Shown in pieces: positions 34,087 to 43,114 of a DNA stretch of 64,000 nucleotides; position 1 is the stretch's first letter, and every line of letters begins with the position of its first letter. This stretch comes from Immundisolibacter sp. (GTDB lineage: Bacteria > Pseudomonadota > Gammaproteobacteria > Immundisolibacterales > Immundisolibacteraceae), in assembly GCF_014359565.1 (NCBI RefSeq), contig NZ_JACIZD010000001.1, forward strand, positions 62,001-126,000. Direction: 5' to 3'. A model generated the notes under the pieces. It had not been told where the DNA came from. It saw only the letters and a list, made by a program, of their open reading frames with translations, and did not search any database. The position numbers were made by a program, and so were the translations under genes.

Positions 34087-34725
34087 TTATGTGATCTGGT
34101 ACCGCTGCGCGTGCGTGTCCAGCAGCTCCTGCTGGGCATTGATGCGCGGGAATGGCGCGTCCGGTACCGGCACGCCCAGGAACGCGCACAGCGGCGCCCA
34201 GCCCTGCGCCACGTCATACACCAGCAGGCGCTCGGCCGGCAGGGCGTCCTGCACGGCGCGGTTGTGGCGCTCGAAGACCTCGATCACATGCGCCCGGTCG
34301 CCGATGCGGTCCGCGAAGATGCGTTGCTGCACGATGTCGCGCGCCATCACGATCTGCCGCCGGGCCGCCTCGTCGTCCGGCATTCCCGGCGCTGCCATGA
34401 AGCGAAACAGCGTGCTGTCGATGCTGTTGAACCAGCGCGCGGCGTCGCGCACGGTGAGAATTACCTTCGCCTGCGGGTAGAACGCCGCCAGTTCGCGCCA
34501 GAAATGGCTGGCCGGCCAGTCCACCGCGGCCCGGAAATCACCCAGCAGGCTGTCCCAGTCGTCGCGCGCGCCGGCGGCGAACTGCTGCCACATCGGCCCG
34601 TGCTCGATGTGCTCGAAGATGCGCGTCATGTGGTAGCACGGCCCAAAGCCGAGCTGTTCGAGGGCCGCCTTCAGCGACAGCGTGCCGGTGCGGCCCATGC
34701 CGGCGCCGATTACTTGCAAGGCCAT
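34087..34725 (-). CDS. Sulfotransferase family protein
   Basis: 212 residues. N-terminal PAPS-binding loop VIGAGMGRTGTLSLKAALEQ (5'-phosphosulfate motif), LGFGPCYHM, and the 3'-phosphate motif region VILTVRDAARWFNS (about 97-110). This matches the short sulfotransferase/P-loop family found in many bacteria and fungi, where the acceptor is generally unknown. Cytoplasmic. Monocistronic, followed by repeat R3 copy B. Confidence 0.85.
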   Translation of the reverse strand: MALQVIGAGMGRTGTLSLKAALEQLGFGPCYHMTRIFEHIEHGPMWQQFAAGARDDWDSLLGDFRAAVDWPASHFWRELAAFYPQAKVILTVRDAARWFNSIDSTLFRFMAAPGMPDDEAARRQIVMARDIVQQRIFADRIGDRAHVIEVFERHNRAVQDALPAERLLVYDVAQGWAPLCAFLGVPVPDAPFPRINAQQELLDTHAQRYQIT

Positions 34726-34783
34726 GATCGCTTGCTCCTTGAATGAACCTCACAACGACCGGCGCCGACCGACGCGCCGGGCG

Positions 34784-35314
34784 TCACCTGTCCGGGGAAT
34801 GGTAGGGCATGGCCCGGCCGGCAAAGGCCGCCAGCGCCGTCGCCACGTCGGCAAACTCCTGCAACTGCTGCAGCGTGGCGACTGTCGGCCGGATCAGGTG
34901 CAACTGGCCACGCCAGCCGGCATCGAGCGCGTCGGCCGGACGCAGCCAGCGGTAGTCCACCGCCTCCACATCGTCGATGCGCACGCCACCGCAGCCGTTG
35001 GCATCGGCGACGAAGAACCAGGTCGCATAGCGGCGCGGTTGCCCGGGCGGCGTGGTCCAGTGGGCCACTTCCACCAGCGCGTCGGGGTTCAGCAGCAGGC
35101 CGGCTTCCTCGGCCGCCTCGCGCACCGCCGCCAGCCGCGGCGCCAGGTCGGCGCCACGGTGATGATCGCCCGCGTCGACCCGCCCGCCGGGGAACACCCA
35201 GGCGCCGGGCGCGAACACCAGCGCCGGGCTGCGCTGCAGCAGCAGCACTTCAAGGCCGTGCGCACCGTCGCGCAGCGGTGCCACGGTGGCCGCCGGTTGC
35301 ACCGCTACCGTCAT
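34784..35314 (-). CDS. Nudix hydrolase
   Basis: 176 residues. The Nudix box is split by an insertion: GGRVDAGDHHRG, then LAAVREAAEEAGL giving the RExxEEAG core. The N-terminal LLLQRSPALVFAPGAWVFPG strand is typical of the NUDT7/NUDT19-like group that hydrolyses CoA derivatives, but the specificity cannot be assigned. The ATG at 35314 overlaps the stop of the DUF218 gene, so it is cotranscribed downstream of it and lipA. Confidence 0.87.
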   Translation of the reverse strand: MTVAVQPAATVAPLRDGAHGLEVLLLQRSPALVFAPGAWVFPGGRVDAGDHHRGADLAPRLAAVREAAEEAGLLLNPDALVEVAHWTTPPGQPRRYATWFFVADANGCGGVRIDDVEAVDYRWLRPADALDAGWRGQLHLIRPTVATLQQLQEFADVATALAAFAGRAMPYHSPDR

Positions 35315-36063
35315 GCGTCGCCGCCGTAACGCAGGCGGTACCAGGCGCCGCCCAGATACTCGTGCAGCGCCAGCGTCGAGCGCGCCAGCGCCGTCGCATC
35401 GGGCAGCCAGTCGAGTGCATCGAAGCGGCGCTCGACTGGCACCAGCGTCGGCGCCGGCAGCACGGTAAAACCGACGCGCCGGAACACCGCCGCCGCGCGC
35501 GGCAGGTGCCAGGCGTGGCTGACCAGCGCAATGCGGTCTATGCCGTCAGCCGCCAGCATCTGGCGTGCGTAGCGGGCATTGTCGTAGGTGGTCAGCGCGC
35601 GGCCCTCCACCCAGCGCGCCCGCACGCCCCAGTCGAGCAGGGTTTCGGCCATGAGCTCGGCCCCCGGCCGGCGGCCGGCCAGCGCCCCATCGGTGACCAG
35701 GACCGGCAGCTTGCCTTCCCTGGCGAGCCTGGCGCCGTAGCGCAGTCGCTCCAGTGCCAGCGGCGATACCGTCGCCCCGTCGTAGTCCGCCAGACCCCGC
35801 TGCGCGCCCGCACCCAGGATGACCACGGCCTGCGCCGTGCGCAGTTGCTGCACGCCGAGCGGCGCATAGCGGCTCAGCGAATCGAGCAGCGCATCGGCGA
35901 CGCGGCCGCACGACAGCACCAGCAGCAAGGCCGCGCCGACAACACCGATGGCGCGCACCAGGCGCGGCCGGCGCGCCGCCACTGCCGCCGCCAGCAGTAG
36001 CAGCGCGAACAGCCCCGGCGGCTTCAGCAACGCCGCCAGCACCTTGACGGCGTAGAACTCCAT
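35311..36063 (-). CDS. DUF218 membrane protein (ElyC/SanA/YdcF type)
   Basis: 250 residues. Two N-terminal membrane helices (about 5-26 and 34-52), then the DUF218 domain: AVVILGAGAQRGLADYDGAT, LERLRYGARLAREGKLPVLV, ALTTYDNARYARQML and VSHAWHLPRAAAVFRRVGF. ElyC affects peptidoglycan precursor supply and envelope stability in Escherichia coli. The ATG is one base after the lipA stop region, giving a lipA-DUF218-Nudix run. Domain assignment is firm; function is inferred. Confidence 0.88.
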   Translation of the reverse strand: MEFYAVKVLAALLKPPGLFALLLLAAAVAARRPRLVRAIGVVGAALLLVLSCGRVADALLDSLSRYAPLGVQQLRTAQAVVILGAGAQRGLADYDGATVSPLALERLRYGARLAREGKLPVLVTDGALAGRRPGAELMAETLLDWGVRARWVEGRALTTYDNARYARQMLAADGIDRIALVSHAWHLPRAAAVFRRVGFTVLPAPTLVPVERRFDALDWLPDATALARSTLALHEYLGGAWYRLRYGGDA

Positions 36064-36064
36064 C

Positions 36065-37009
36065 TCAGGCCACGGCGTGCCCGGCGGCCTGCAGGTCGGC
36101 GTGGTAGGACGAGCGCACCAGCGGGCCGCTGGCGACGTTGGCAAAGCCCATCCGCCGGCCGCGGGCGGCCAGTTCCGCAAAGGTGTCCGGCGGCACGTAG
36201 CGGCGCACCGGCAGGTGGTGCGCGGACGGCGCCAGGTACTGGCCGATGGTCAGCATGTCCACGTCGTGGGAGCGCAGGTCGGCCATTACCGTGAGCACCT
36301 CCTCGTCGGTCTCGCCAAGGCCCAGCATCAGGCCGGACTTGGTCGGCAGCTGCGGCAGCAGCGCCTTGCAGCGCTTGAGCAGGTCCAGCGAGCCCCGGTA
36401 GTCGGCGCCCGGCCGGGCCGCCGCGTACAGGCGCGGCACGGTCTCGATGTTGTGATTGAACACGTCCGGCGGCGCGGCGGCCAGGATCTCCAGCGCCACG
36501 TCGATGCGGTGGCGAAAGTCCGGCACCAGCACCTCGATGGTGGTGGCAGGCGAGCGCTCGCGCACGGCGCGGATGCAGTCCACGAAGTGCCCGGCGCCGC
36601 GGTCGGGCAAATCGTCGCGGTCCACCGAGGTGATGACCACGTATTTCAGGCTCAGCCTGGCCACCGCATCGGCCAGGTGCGCCGGTTCGCTCGGGTCCAG
36701 TGGGTCCGGGCTGCCGTGCGCCACGTCGCAGAACGGGCAGCGGCGGGTGCATTTGTGGCCCATGATCATGAACGTTGCGGTGCCCTTGCTGAAGCACTCG
36801 CCGATGTTCGGGCACGACGCTTCCTCGCACACTGTGTGCAGGGCGTTGTCGCGCAGCAGGGTCTTGACGCGCTGGAAGTTGGGGCTGGCCGGCAGGCGCA
36901 CGCGCAGCCAGTCCGGCTTGCGCAGCGGCGCGGCGGCCGGCTCCACCTTGACCGGGATGCGCGAGACCTTGTCCAGGCCACGCTGGCCGAGCTTGCGGGA
37001 AATGGTCAC
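36065..37009 (-). CDS. lipA: Lipoyl synthase
   Basis: 314 residues from the GTG at 37009. Radical-SAM enzyme inserting two sulfurs into protein-bound octanoyl groups. Radical-SAM cluster C87, C91, C94 (CTRRCPFC); auxiliary cluster C61, C66, C72 ([12 protein letters not shown]); and the C-terminal RSSYHA motif whose Ser also ligates the auxiliary cluster. The upstream in-frame extension to 37183 runs through a dispersed repeat and is not coding. lipB is not adjacent. First gene of a lipA-DUF218-Nudix run. Confidence 0.95.
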   Translation of the reverse strand: MTISRKLGQRGLDKVSRIPVKVEPAAAPLRKPDWLRVRLPASPNFQRVKTLLRDNALHTVCEEASCPNIGECFSKGTATFMIMGHKCTRRCPFCDVAHGSPDPLDPSEPAHLADAVARLSLKYVVITSVDRDDLPDRGAGHFVDCIRAVRERSPATTIEVLVPDFRHRIDVALEILAAAPPDVFNHNIETVPRLYAAARPGADYRGSLDLLKRCKALLPQLPTKSGLMLGLGETDEEVLTVMADLRSHDVDMLTIGQYLAPSAHHLPVRRYVPPDTFAELAARGRRMGFANVASGPLVRSSYHADLQAAGHAVA

Positions 37010-37067
37010 GGCGGCGTTCCTTGCTGGGTGGGAAGAAGTCAATTCTAGAATCCTCGAGGAACGCTGG

Positions 37068-37165
37068 ATAAATCCATCCCGGATCGCCGAGCGCCCGCTA
37101 CCGACAAAGCTTGCGGGAGCGCAGCTTCGCTGCGCGATGATCGCCCGGCGCAGCCGGGCTCCCAC
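37068..37165 (+). repeat. Dispersed ~100-bp repeat R3, copy C
   Basis: ATAAATCCATCCCGGATC, GAGCGCCCGCTACCGAC, then GGGAGCGCAGC-TTC-GCTGCGCGATGATCGCCCGGC and GCAGCCGGGCTCCCAC. It has two nested palindromes: GCGCAGC/GCTGCGC and GCCCGGC/GCCGGGC. Most complete copy. Confidence 0.8.
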
Positions 37166-37282
37166 GGTTTTCCGATGGCTCACACGATCAGCAGCTTACA
37201 GTCGCTGATCGTGGCAATGCGCCCCGGCCCTGCGCCAAGCGTTGAATACGTCGACGCTTGCGGCAAGGCAAGCGCCGAAACG

Positions 37283-37310
37283 CGCGATGATCGCCCGGCG
37301 CCGCCGGGCC
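37283..37310 (+). repeat. Partial copy of repeat R3
   Basis: Only the CGCGATGATCGCCCGGCG core and a GCCGGGC arm remain, 118 bases after copy C. Confidence 0.6.
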
Positions 37311-37359
37311 CTATCCCGGCCCACTTTGCTTCAATCTCCCGGCGTCTGCGGGCACCCAC

Positions 37360-38313
37360 ATGGAATCAGACCACCATCACCACCACGGCCCGCTGAGCGA
37401 CCGGCGCCTGGCGTCGGCCATCGCCATCAACGTCTTGCTGACGGTGGTGCAGGTGGCGGCCGGCGTGGTGTCCGGCTCGCTGGGCTTGATTGCGGACGCA
37501 CTGCACAACCTGTCCGATGCCGCGTCCATGGGCATTGCGCTGCTGGCACAGAAGATCGCCCGCCGCCCGGCCGACCGGCTGATGACCTTCGGCTACCAGC
37601 GCGCCGAGCTGGTGGCGACGCTGATCAACGTGACCGCGCTGTTGCTGGTGGGCGGTTATCTGCTGGTCGAGGCAATCGGCCGCTTTGTGTCGCCGACGCC
37701 GGTGCAGGGCTGGCCGGTGGTGATCGTGGCCGGCGTGGCGCTGGCGGTGGACACGGCGACGGCCTGGATCATCGCCGGCGGCGCCCGGGACAGCCTCAAT
37801 GTGCGTGCGGCGTTCCTGCACAACGTGAGCGATGCGCTGGCGTCGCTGGGCGTGATCGTGGCCGGCACGCTGATCCTGCTGTACGACCTCGTGGTGGCGG
37901 ATCTGCTGATCACGGTGGCGATTTCCGGCTACGTCATTTATCAGGCCGCGGGGCTGCTGCCGCGCACCGTTCGCCTGCTGATGGGCGCGATGCCGGACGA
38001 CCTGGAGTACGACGCCATCGTGGCGGCGCTGCGCGCCACGCCGGGCGTGCGCGACATCCACCACCTGCACGTATGGAATCTGGACGAGCACCGCCGCGCG
38101 CTGGAGGCGCACCTGGTGCCGGAGGCGGACGACCTGGCCGCCTTCGAGCGTCTCAAGCAGCGGGTGCGCGAGATGCTGCGCGAGCGTTTCAACGTGGAGC
38201 ACGCCACGCTCGAGCCGTGCATCGCCGACCGCACGGGCGCGCCCATCGTGCGCATGCAGCCGCCGCATCGTCACGACACGCAGGTCAAGCCCAGGGCCGG
38301 CGACGCACACTGA
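37360..38313 (+). CDS. CDF family divalent metal exporter (CzcD/ZitB type)
   Basis: 317 residues. Six transmembrane helices with zinc-site motifs in TM2 (ADALHNLSDAASMG) and TM5 (FLHNVSDALASLG): the H-x-x-x-D pairs characteristic of zinc/cobalt-type CDF proteins. A His-rich N-terminus (five His in residues 5-9) and a cytoplasmic C-terminal domain with VRDIHHLHVWNLDEHRRALE complete the family pattern. Exports Zn2+ or similar cations in exchange for protons. Monocistronic, downstream of repeat elements. Confidence 0.93.
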   Translation: MESDHHHHHGPLSDRRLASAIAINVLLTVVQVAAGVVSGSLGLIADALHNLSDAASMGIALLAQKIARRPADRLMTFGYQRAELVATLINVTALLLVGGYLLVEAIGRFVSPTPVQGWPVVIVAGVALAVDTATAWIIAGGARDSLNVRAAFLHNVSDALASLGVIVAGTLILLYDLVVADLLITVAISGYVIYQAAGLLPRTVRLLMGAMPDDLEYDAIVAALRATPGVRDIHHLHVWNLDEHRRALEAHLVPEADDLAAFERLKQRVREMLRERFNVEHATLEPCIADRTGAPIVRMQPPHRHDTQVKPRAGDAH

Positions 38314-38436
38314 AGCGAGCCGATCACCTGACGCCGGACAAGCCCAGGCGCCGATGCCGTCATCGACCACCGTATCGCTGCGGCACAATGGCCCGGACGC
38401 CGGTCCGGGGCGACCGGCTCTCAGGGAGGAGATGTC

Positions 38437-39108
38437 ATGGAATCACTCATCGCCGCCACGGCGCTGTTCCTGGGCATGCACTGGATCGTCTCGGGCAGCC
38501 CGCTGCGGGCTGTCATCGTCGCCCGCACCGGCGAGGGGCCGTTCAAGGCCGGCTTCGCGCTGATCATCGCCATCAGCATCGCCTGGATGGGCTGGGCCTA
38601 CGCGCACGCGCCGTATCTGGAAACCTGGGGCACGGCGTCCGCCTTCAAGCCGCTGAGCTGGGTGTTGATGGCGCTGGCCTTCGTCCTGCTCGCGGCCAGC
38701 GTGACGGCTAAAAACCCCACCACGCTGGGCGCCGTGCCGCCGGATCAGGTGCAGGCGCGCGGCATCGTGCGCATCACCCGCCACGCCGGCCTGTTCGGGC
38801 TTGGCCTGTGGGGCCTGGCGCACTTTCTGGTCAACGGCGACTGGGCCTCGCACCTGCTGTTCGGCAGCTTCGCGTTCGAGGGCCTGATCGCGCCGCTGAA
38901 CCTGGACCGCAAGTACCGCCAGCGCTTCGGCGCGGCCTGGGAAAGCTTCGCCCGGCAGACCTCCTACCTGCCGTTCGTCGCCATCCTGCAGGGGCGAAAC
39001 CGGCTGGTGCCCGGCGAGATCAACTGGATCGCCGTGGCGGTGGGCCTTGGCCTGTTCGGGCTGACGCTGGTCTACCACCAGGCGTGGTTCGGGGTGTCGG
39101 CGCTGTGA
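38437..39108 (+). CDS. NnrU family membrane protein
   Basis: 223 residues, six hydrophobic segments. NnrU features: LFLGMHWIVSGSPLRAVIV start, the RGIVRITRHAGLFGLGLWGL motif and HLLFGSFAFEGLIAPLNLDR. NnrU was named from denitrification clusters, and its relatives belong to the isoprenylcysteine methyltransferase-like membrane fold; exact role is unknown. GGGAGGAG precedes the ATG. No denitrification genes are nearby. Confidence 0.83.
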   Translation: MESLIAATALFLGMHWIVSGSPLRAVIVARTGEGPFKAGFALIIAISIAWMGWAYAHAPYLETWGTASAFKPLSWVLMALAFVLLAASVTAKNPTTLGAVPPDQVQARGIVRITRHAGLFGLGLWGLAHFLVNGDWASHLLFGSFAFEGLIAPLNLDRKYRQRFGAAWESFARQTSYLPFVAILQGRNRLVPGEINWIAVAVGLGLFGLTLVYHQAWFGVSAL

Positions 39109-39142
39109 AGCCGGCGGGGCGTCCCTGCCCCGCGGCGGCGCG

Positions 39143-39559
39143 TCAGTTGCTCACGCCCTGCGCATCGCGGGCGTCGAATACCTGCTCCAGCACCTTGATG
39201 CCGTTGATGGCGGTCGGAAAGCCGACATAAACCGCCTGTTGCGAAACGGCTTCGACGATCTGCTCGCGCGTGCAGCCGATGTTCAGCGCCACGTTGGCGT
39301 GCAGCTTCAGCTCCAGCTCGGCGCCGATGGCGGTCAGCACCGCCACGTTCAGCAGCTCGCGCGTCCTGGGGTCCAGCCCCGGGCGGGACAGCACGTCACC
39401 GAGCACGAACTCCATGGCCTGGCGCGCCATGTGCGGCGCCACCTTGTTCAGGGTGTTCATGACCGAATCGGTCACGCTCGGGCCCTTGGAAAACTCGGCG
39501 ATCTTGGCCTGGCCCATCTGGTAGCGGACTTCGTTGACGTAATCGGCGTTGTCGGACAT
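39143..39559 (-). CDS. Carboxymuconolactone decarboxylase family protein
   Basis: 138 residues, alpha-helical CMD domain: LGDVLSRPGLDPRTRELLNV, LTAIGAELELKLHANVALNI and GCTREQIVEAVSQQAVYVGF with PTAINGIKV at the end. This fits the PcaC-like group (the GCT position often carries the catalytic Cys in AhpD relatives, but a full CxxC is absent). PcaC acts in the beta-ketoadipate pathway, consistent with aromatic degradation elsewhere in the window. AGGAG lies before the ATG. Convergent with the NnrU-like gene. Confidence 0.85.
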   Translation of the reverse strand: MSDNADYVNEVRYQMGQAKIAEFSKGPSVTDSVMNTLNKVAPHMARQAMEFVLGDVLSRPGLDPRTRELLNVAVLTAIGAELELKLHANVALNIGCTREQIVEAVSQQAVYVGFPTAINGIKVLEQVFDARDAQGVSN

Positions 39560-39760
39560 GGGTTTCTCCTGTGCGTTTTCTGCTGACAAAGGCGCCACCC
39601 GGGCACCTGCCGCAACTGTGACACGAAGCAGTCGGACGCACAGCCATTGCGCGCGCCGGCGCTGACGATGGAACTATCCCCCCGGCGTTTCGATCGAAGA
39701 AGCTGTCGTCATGGCGACGACCTACCTTCCCTCACGAAAGATCAGGAGTCCAAGCACACC

Positions 39761-40366
39761 ATGAAACGCGCAACATTCTTGTCAACCATCCTCGCCACCG
39801 GCACCCTGGGCGTGGCTACCCTGGCGACAGCACCCGCCCTGGCTGCAAGCGAAGGCGAGGGCTGGACGGGGCCCAAGGCCTACGTCGGTGCCGGCGGCAG
39901 CTTCGCCAAGATCGACGATGCCAAGGTGCGCGACAACGACGTCAACACCGGCGACCTGAGCGACTTCGATGACGACCACGTCACCTGGCAAGCCTTCGCC
40001 GGCGTGATGGTCACGCCCTGGCTGGGCGTGGAAGCCGGCTACCTGGACCTGCCCAAGTACGAGGACAACGGCTTCGAGATCGACGGCCACGGGTACACCG
40101 CCACGGCCTTGCTGGCGGCGCCGCTGGGAGACCGCTTCGAGGTCTACGCCAAGGGCGGCCGGGTGTGGTGGGATGCGAAGGCGGATGGTCCAGTCGGCTT
40201 CGACGCCGACGTCGACGGTAATGACTGGGTGTACGGCGCGGGCCTGAACGTCGGCCTGGTGCCGCACCTCAGTCTGCGTCTGGAGTACACCCGCTACCAG
40301 CTGGATGGTGACCGTGCCGAGGCCGACCTCGACCTGGCCACAGCAGGCCTGCAGTATCAGTTCTGA
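39761..40366 (+). CDS. Opacity-type outer-membrane beta-barrel protein
   Basis: 201 residues: a signal peptide (cleavage after APALA, about residue 28), then an eight-stranded OMP_b-brl/OmpA-like barrel with alternating residues (YVGAGGSFAKID, VEAGYLDLPKYE, YGAGLNVGLVPHLSLRLEYT) ending with the C-terminal YQF signature for outer-membrane insertion. Asp-rich loops (DFDDDH, DADVDGND) would lie outside. Start at 39761 chosen because it begins the signal peptide. Followed by two hairpins, the second a classic terminator. Confidence 0.87.
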   Translation: MKRATFLSTILATGTLGVATLATAPALAASEGEGWTGPKAYVGAGGSFAKIDDAKVRDNDVNTGDLSDFDDDHVTWQAFAGVMVTPWLGVEAGYLDLPKYEDNGFEIDGHGYTATALLAAPLGDRFEVYAKGGRVWWDAKADGPVGFDADVDGNDWVYGAGLNVGLVPHLSLRLEYTRYQLDGDRAEADLDLATAGLQYQF

Positions 40367-40387
40367 TGGATTGACGCATCGGCCGAT

Positions 40388-40427
40388 GGCGTCTGCACCA
40401 TGCCCGCGCGGGGCTGGTGCAGACGCC
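40388..40427 (+). terminator. 13-bp perfect hairpin after the barrel gene
   Basis: GGCGTCTGCACCA (40388-40400) pairs perfectly with TGGTGCAGACGCC (40415-40427) around a GC-rich 14-base centre. No T-run; likely RNA 3'-end stabiliser or a first terminator stem. Confidence 0.55.
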
Positions 40428-40474
40428 TGCGCCGAACCCTCTGCCCCGGACTCTCCGCCACCACCAACACCAAA

Positions 40475-40503
40475 GGTCTGGATAGTCTCCAGGCCCTTTT
40501 TTT
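40475..40503 (+). terminator. Rho-independent terminator of the barrel gene
   Basis: Stem GGTCTGGA / TCCAGGCC (one G-T pair), 5-base loop, followed by C and seven T's. Confidence 0.85.
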
Positions 40504-41097
40504 CTTACATCCCCGCCTGGCGCGCAGTCCCGGGCGTCTGCCCGGCGGGTCGCAGGCCTGCCAGAAGCGCCGCACCGGGCCGATTTCCGGCTATCCAAGT
40601 CTCTTTTTGTTCCATTGTTAGTCGCAAGGCGGAACTGCGCATTTACGCGAGTTTTGCGTGGCCTCTGCGCCGTCAGCTGTGCCTACCGATTGGCCGACAA
40701 ATCGCTACACATCGCACTGTGCGACCACCTGCAGCTGCTCGATCCAATCCTGAAGCCGGCGCGGGCTTCAAGCGTTCCCGTCAAAACCGTTCCCGAACAA
40801 GGGGTAACGCGCAAACCCCGCAACGGCGCCATTTTTCCGGCTTCCGGCGGTTCATCACTAAAAACACAGGGTGAGTATCGGGAATGCTCCCCTCCCTCGA
40901 TGCCAATGGGTGGCCGGGCACGGGAACGATGCCCCCAGCCGGAGGACACGGCCCAACAGGGCAAGTCTGGCGGCAATGACGTAATGAGGTAATGGTCGAG
41001 GCGATTAGCGTATTGATATGTAAAAATAAAACCGGTCCGCCACTGACAGATGCCACCTCCCTGATAGTGTCTCGGGACCACAACGCGGAATCCAGAA
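40504..41097. other. Non-coding stretch at the left edge of the defence-like island
   Basis: Nearly 600 bases with no convincing gene on either strand; composition falls toward the right end (AT-rich near 40990-41040). Confidence 0.45.
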
Positions 41098-41435
41098 ATG
41101 CGCACAGTGACAGGCATCCGTCCGGCCGAGCCCGGCCGTCGGGCAGTCGATGACGCCAACAACCCGCGCCCACCGTCTGGTTCGATTCCCGGCGGCAGCT
41201 GGCGTGCATGCTGTCGGACGAGAACCGCGCGCTGCTGCGCCTGATGCGCGCGCTGCAACCCAATCCCGCACGGTGCTGGAGCTGGCCGAGTGGTCCGGCC
41301 CCGCGGCCAGCAATGTGTTGCGCACTCTGCGTCACCTGGAGCGCCACGGCCTGGTCAAGCAGCACCACGAGCCCAGACACCCGCGCCGTGCGCCCGGAAG
41401 CACTGGCCACCGAATTCTTGATCGTGTTGGATTGA
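41098..41435 (+). pseudogene. Broken TumA/HVO_A0114-type HTH antitoxin-like gene
   Basis: Pieces of one winged-HTH protein appear in order but in different frames: MRTVTGIRPAEPGRRAVDDA (frame of 41098), then VWFDSRRQLACMLSDENRAL and LRLMRALQP (from 41175), then TVLELAEWSGPAASNVLRTL and RHLERHGLVKQHHE (another frame), then VRPEALATEFLIVLD to a stop at 41433-41435. Reassembled it is about 110 residues, the normal size of DNA-binding antitoxins paired with TumE-type toxins. At least three indels break it. No recognisable toxin gene lies upstream. Directly precedes the AlbA-domain gene. Confidence 0.65.
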
Positions 41436-41476
41436 TGGAGAAGGAGAATGAATAAAAGTCAGCAGGAGTGCGCCGT

Positions 41477-43114
41477 TTGAGCCAGGAAGGCCAACTCCTC
41501 GACCAAAAATCCTTGCGGTCCGTGACCGGCAAGAGCGCCGACTGGAACGAGCTGGTCAAGGATTGCATCGCCTTCGCCAACGCGACGGGCGGTCGTTTGC
41601 TGCTCGGCATTGAGGACGGCCAGAACAAGCCACCCGCAGGCCAACGGATTCCTGCCGATCTTCCGGACACCATCAGGCGCAAGATTGCCGAGCGCTGCGT
41701 CAACGTGGCCGTGCTTCCGGATGTCGTTACCGCAACCAATGGCGGTCAGTACATCAACCTCGCCATTCCCCGGGCCATCGCGGTGGCATCGACCACCGAT
41801 GGCCGCTACTTCCTGCGCCTGGCCGACCAGAGCAAACCTGTCACGGGTGACGACGTGCTCCGATTGGCGGCGGAGCGGGGGGCTCTACCGTGGGAAACAC
41901 AGACCACGCTGCAGGTGCCCAGATCAGCTACCGATCCGGACAAGCTCGGCAAGCTGGTGAATGCGCTGAGGGCATCCGACCGCGTCAAGCCGTCCGTCAA
42001 GGAAAAGTCCAATGACGAACTGCTCGATCATTACCAGCTCGCGCAAGGTGGCTACCTGACCCACCTGGGCATCCTTTGTCTGGGACAGCAGCATCAACGT
42101 GCGCAGCTGACCACCGCCCCAGTGATCCAGTTCATCAAGTACGACGAGCGCGGCCAGAAGGTCAACAAGCTGGTGTGGGACGACCACACGTTGAATCCGA
42201 TGGAGCTGATTGAGGTCGTCTGGCTGGAAGTGCCTGATTTTCGCGAGCGCTACGAATTGCCCGATGGCCTGTACCGCCAGAACGTGCCCGCCTTCGACGA
42301 GGTGGTGGTACGCGAGCTTCTGGTCAACGCGCTGGTGCATCGTCCCTACACCCAGCGCGGCGACATCTTCCTGAATCTGCACCCGGATCGACTGGAAGTG
42401 GTCAACCCGGGTCCGCTGCCGCTGGGCGTCACGCCGCAAAACGTGCTGCACACCACCGTGCGCCGCAACGAACATCTGGCCCGTCTGTTCCACGATCTGA
42501 AGCTGATGGAGCGCGAAGGCAGTGGCTTCGACAAGATCTTTGAGGTGCTGCTGTCGCAGGGCCGCCCGGCGCCGGAGCTGATCGAAACTCACGACCGCGT
42601 GCAGGTCACGGTACGCCGCCGCATTCTCAAGCCCGAGGTCATCGACTTCATCGCCAAGGCGGACCAGACCTACCAGCTCACCCAGCGCGAACGCATTGCC
42701 TTGGGCTTGCTGGCGCAGCACGATGCCATGACCGCCCGGGAGTTGGCCGCTGTGTTGGAGCTGCCTACGGTCGAGGCACTGCAACCGTGGATCAAGCGAC
42801 TGCTGGAATGGGAGCTGATACGCAGCGCGGGCCGCACGCAGGCCACACGCTATTTCGTCGATCCGGGGCTACTGCGCAATCTCGATTTCGCCGGGGAAAC
42901 GACCCTGAAGCGGATCGAACCGCACCGGCTCGCGGCCTTGATTCTGGAAGACCTGAAGCGCTACCCAGAATCGGCCATCGGCGATATCCGTCAGCGCATC
43001 GGCAGCGAAATCCACCCCAGGCAGGTCAAACGTGCGCTGGACGGCCTGGTCGACAAGGGCGACGTGCGCTTTACGGGTGACAAGCGCTGGCGACGCTACT
43101 GGGCGGTGTCATGA
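41477..43114 (+). CDS. AlbA_2/Schlafen-type ATP-binding regulator
   Basis: 545 residues from a TTG with AGGAG 8 bases upstream (a GTG at 41468 is the alternative). N-terminal AlbA_2 (Schlafen-like) domain (about 5-125) with LVKDCIAFANATGGRLLLGI (about 27-46); then an HATPase_c_4 domain with VVRELLVNALVHRPYTQRGD (about 277-296) and an EGSGFDKIFEVL segment; then one or two winged-helix domains in the C-terminal third (RELAAVLELPTVEALQPWIK and SEIHPRQVKRALDGLVDKGD). Such proteins act as DNA-binding regulators and often occur in defence islands. Follows the broken antitoxin-like gene and precedes the SIR2 gene by about 660 bases. Confidence 0.85.
   Translation: MSQEGQLLDQKSLRSVTGKSADWNELVKDCIAFANATGGRLLLGIEDGQNKPPAGQRIPADLPDTIRRKIAERCVNVAVLPDVVTATNGGQYINLAIPRAIAVASTTDGRYFLRLADQSKPVTGDDVLRLAAERGALPWETQTTLQVPRSATDPDKLGKLVNALRASDRVKPSVKEKSNDELLDHYQLAQGGYLTHLGILCLGQQHQRAQLTTAPVIQFIKYDERGQKVNKLVWDDHTLNPMELIEVVWLEVPDFRERYELPDGLYRQNVPAFDEVVVRELLVNALVHRPYTQRGDIFLNLHPDRLEVVNPGPLPLGVTPQNVLHTTVRRNEHLARLFHDLKLMEREGSGFDKIFEVLLSQGRPAPELIETHDRVQVTVRRRILKPEVIDFIAKADQTYQLTQRERIALGLLAQHDAMTARELAAVLELPTVEALQPWIKRLLEWELIRSAGRTQATRYFVDPGLLRNLDFAGETTLKRIEPHRLAALILEDLKRYPESAIGDIRQRIGSEIHPRQVKRALDGLVDKGDVRFTGDKRWRRYWAVS

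Larger units (their letters stand above)
37010..37359. other. Repeat-filled intergenic region between lipA and the metal exporter gene
   Basis: 350 bases without a gene; holds repeat R3 copy C and a partial copy, and must contain both divergent promoters. Confidence 0.6.

Noticed and set aside
37010-37183. Upstream extension of lipA to an ATG at 37183
   Set aside because: It passes through repeat R3, and LipA homologues begin at about the GTG at 37009.
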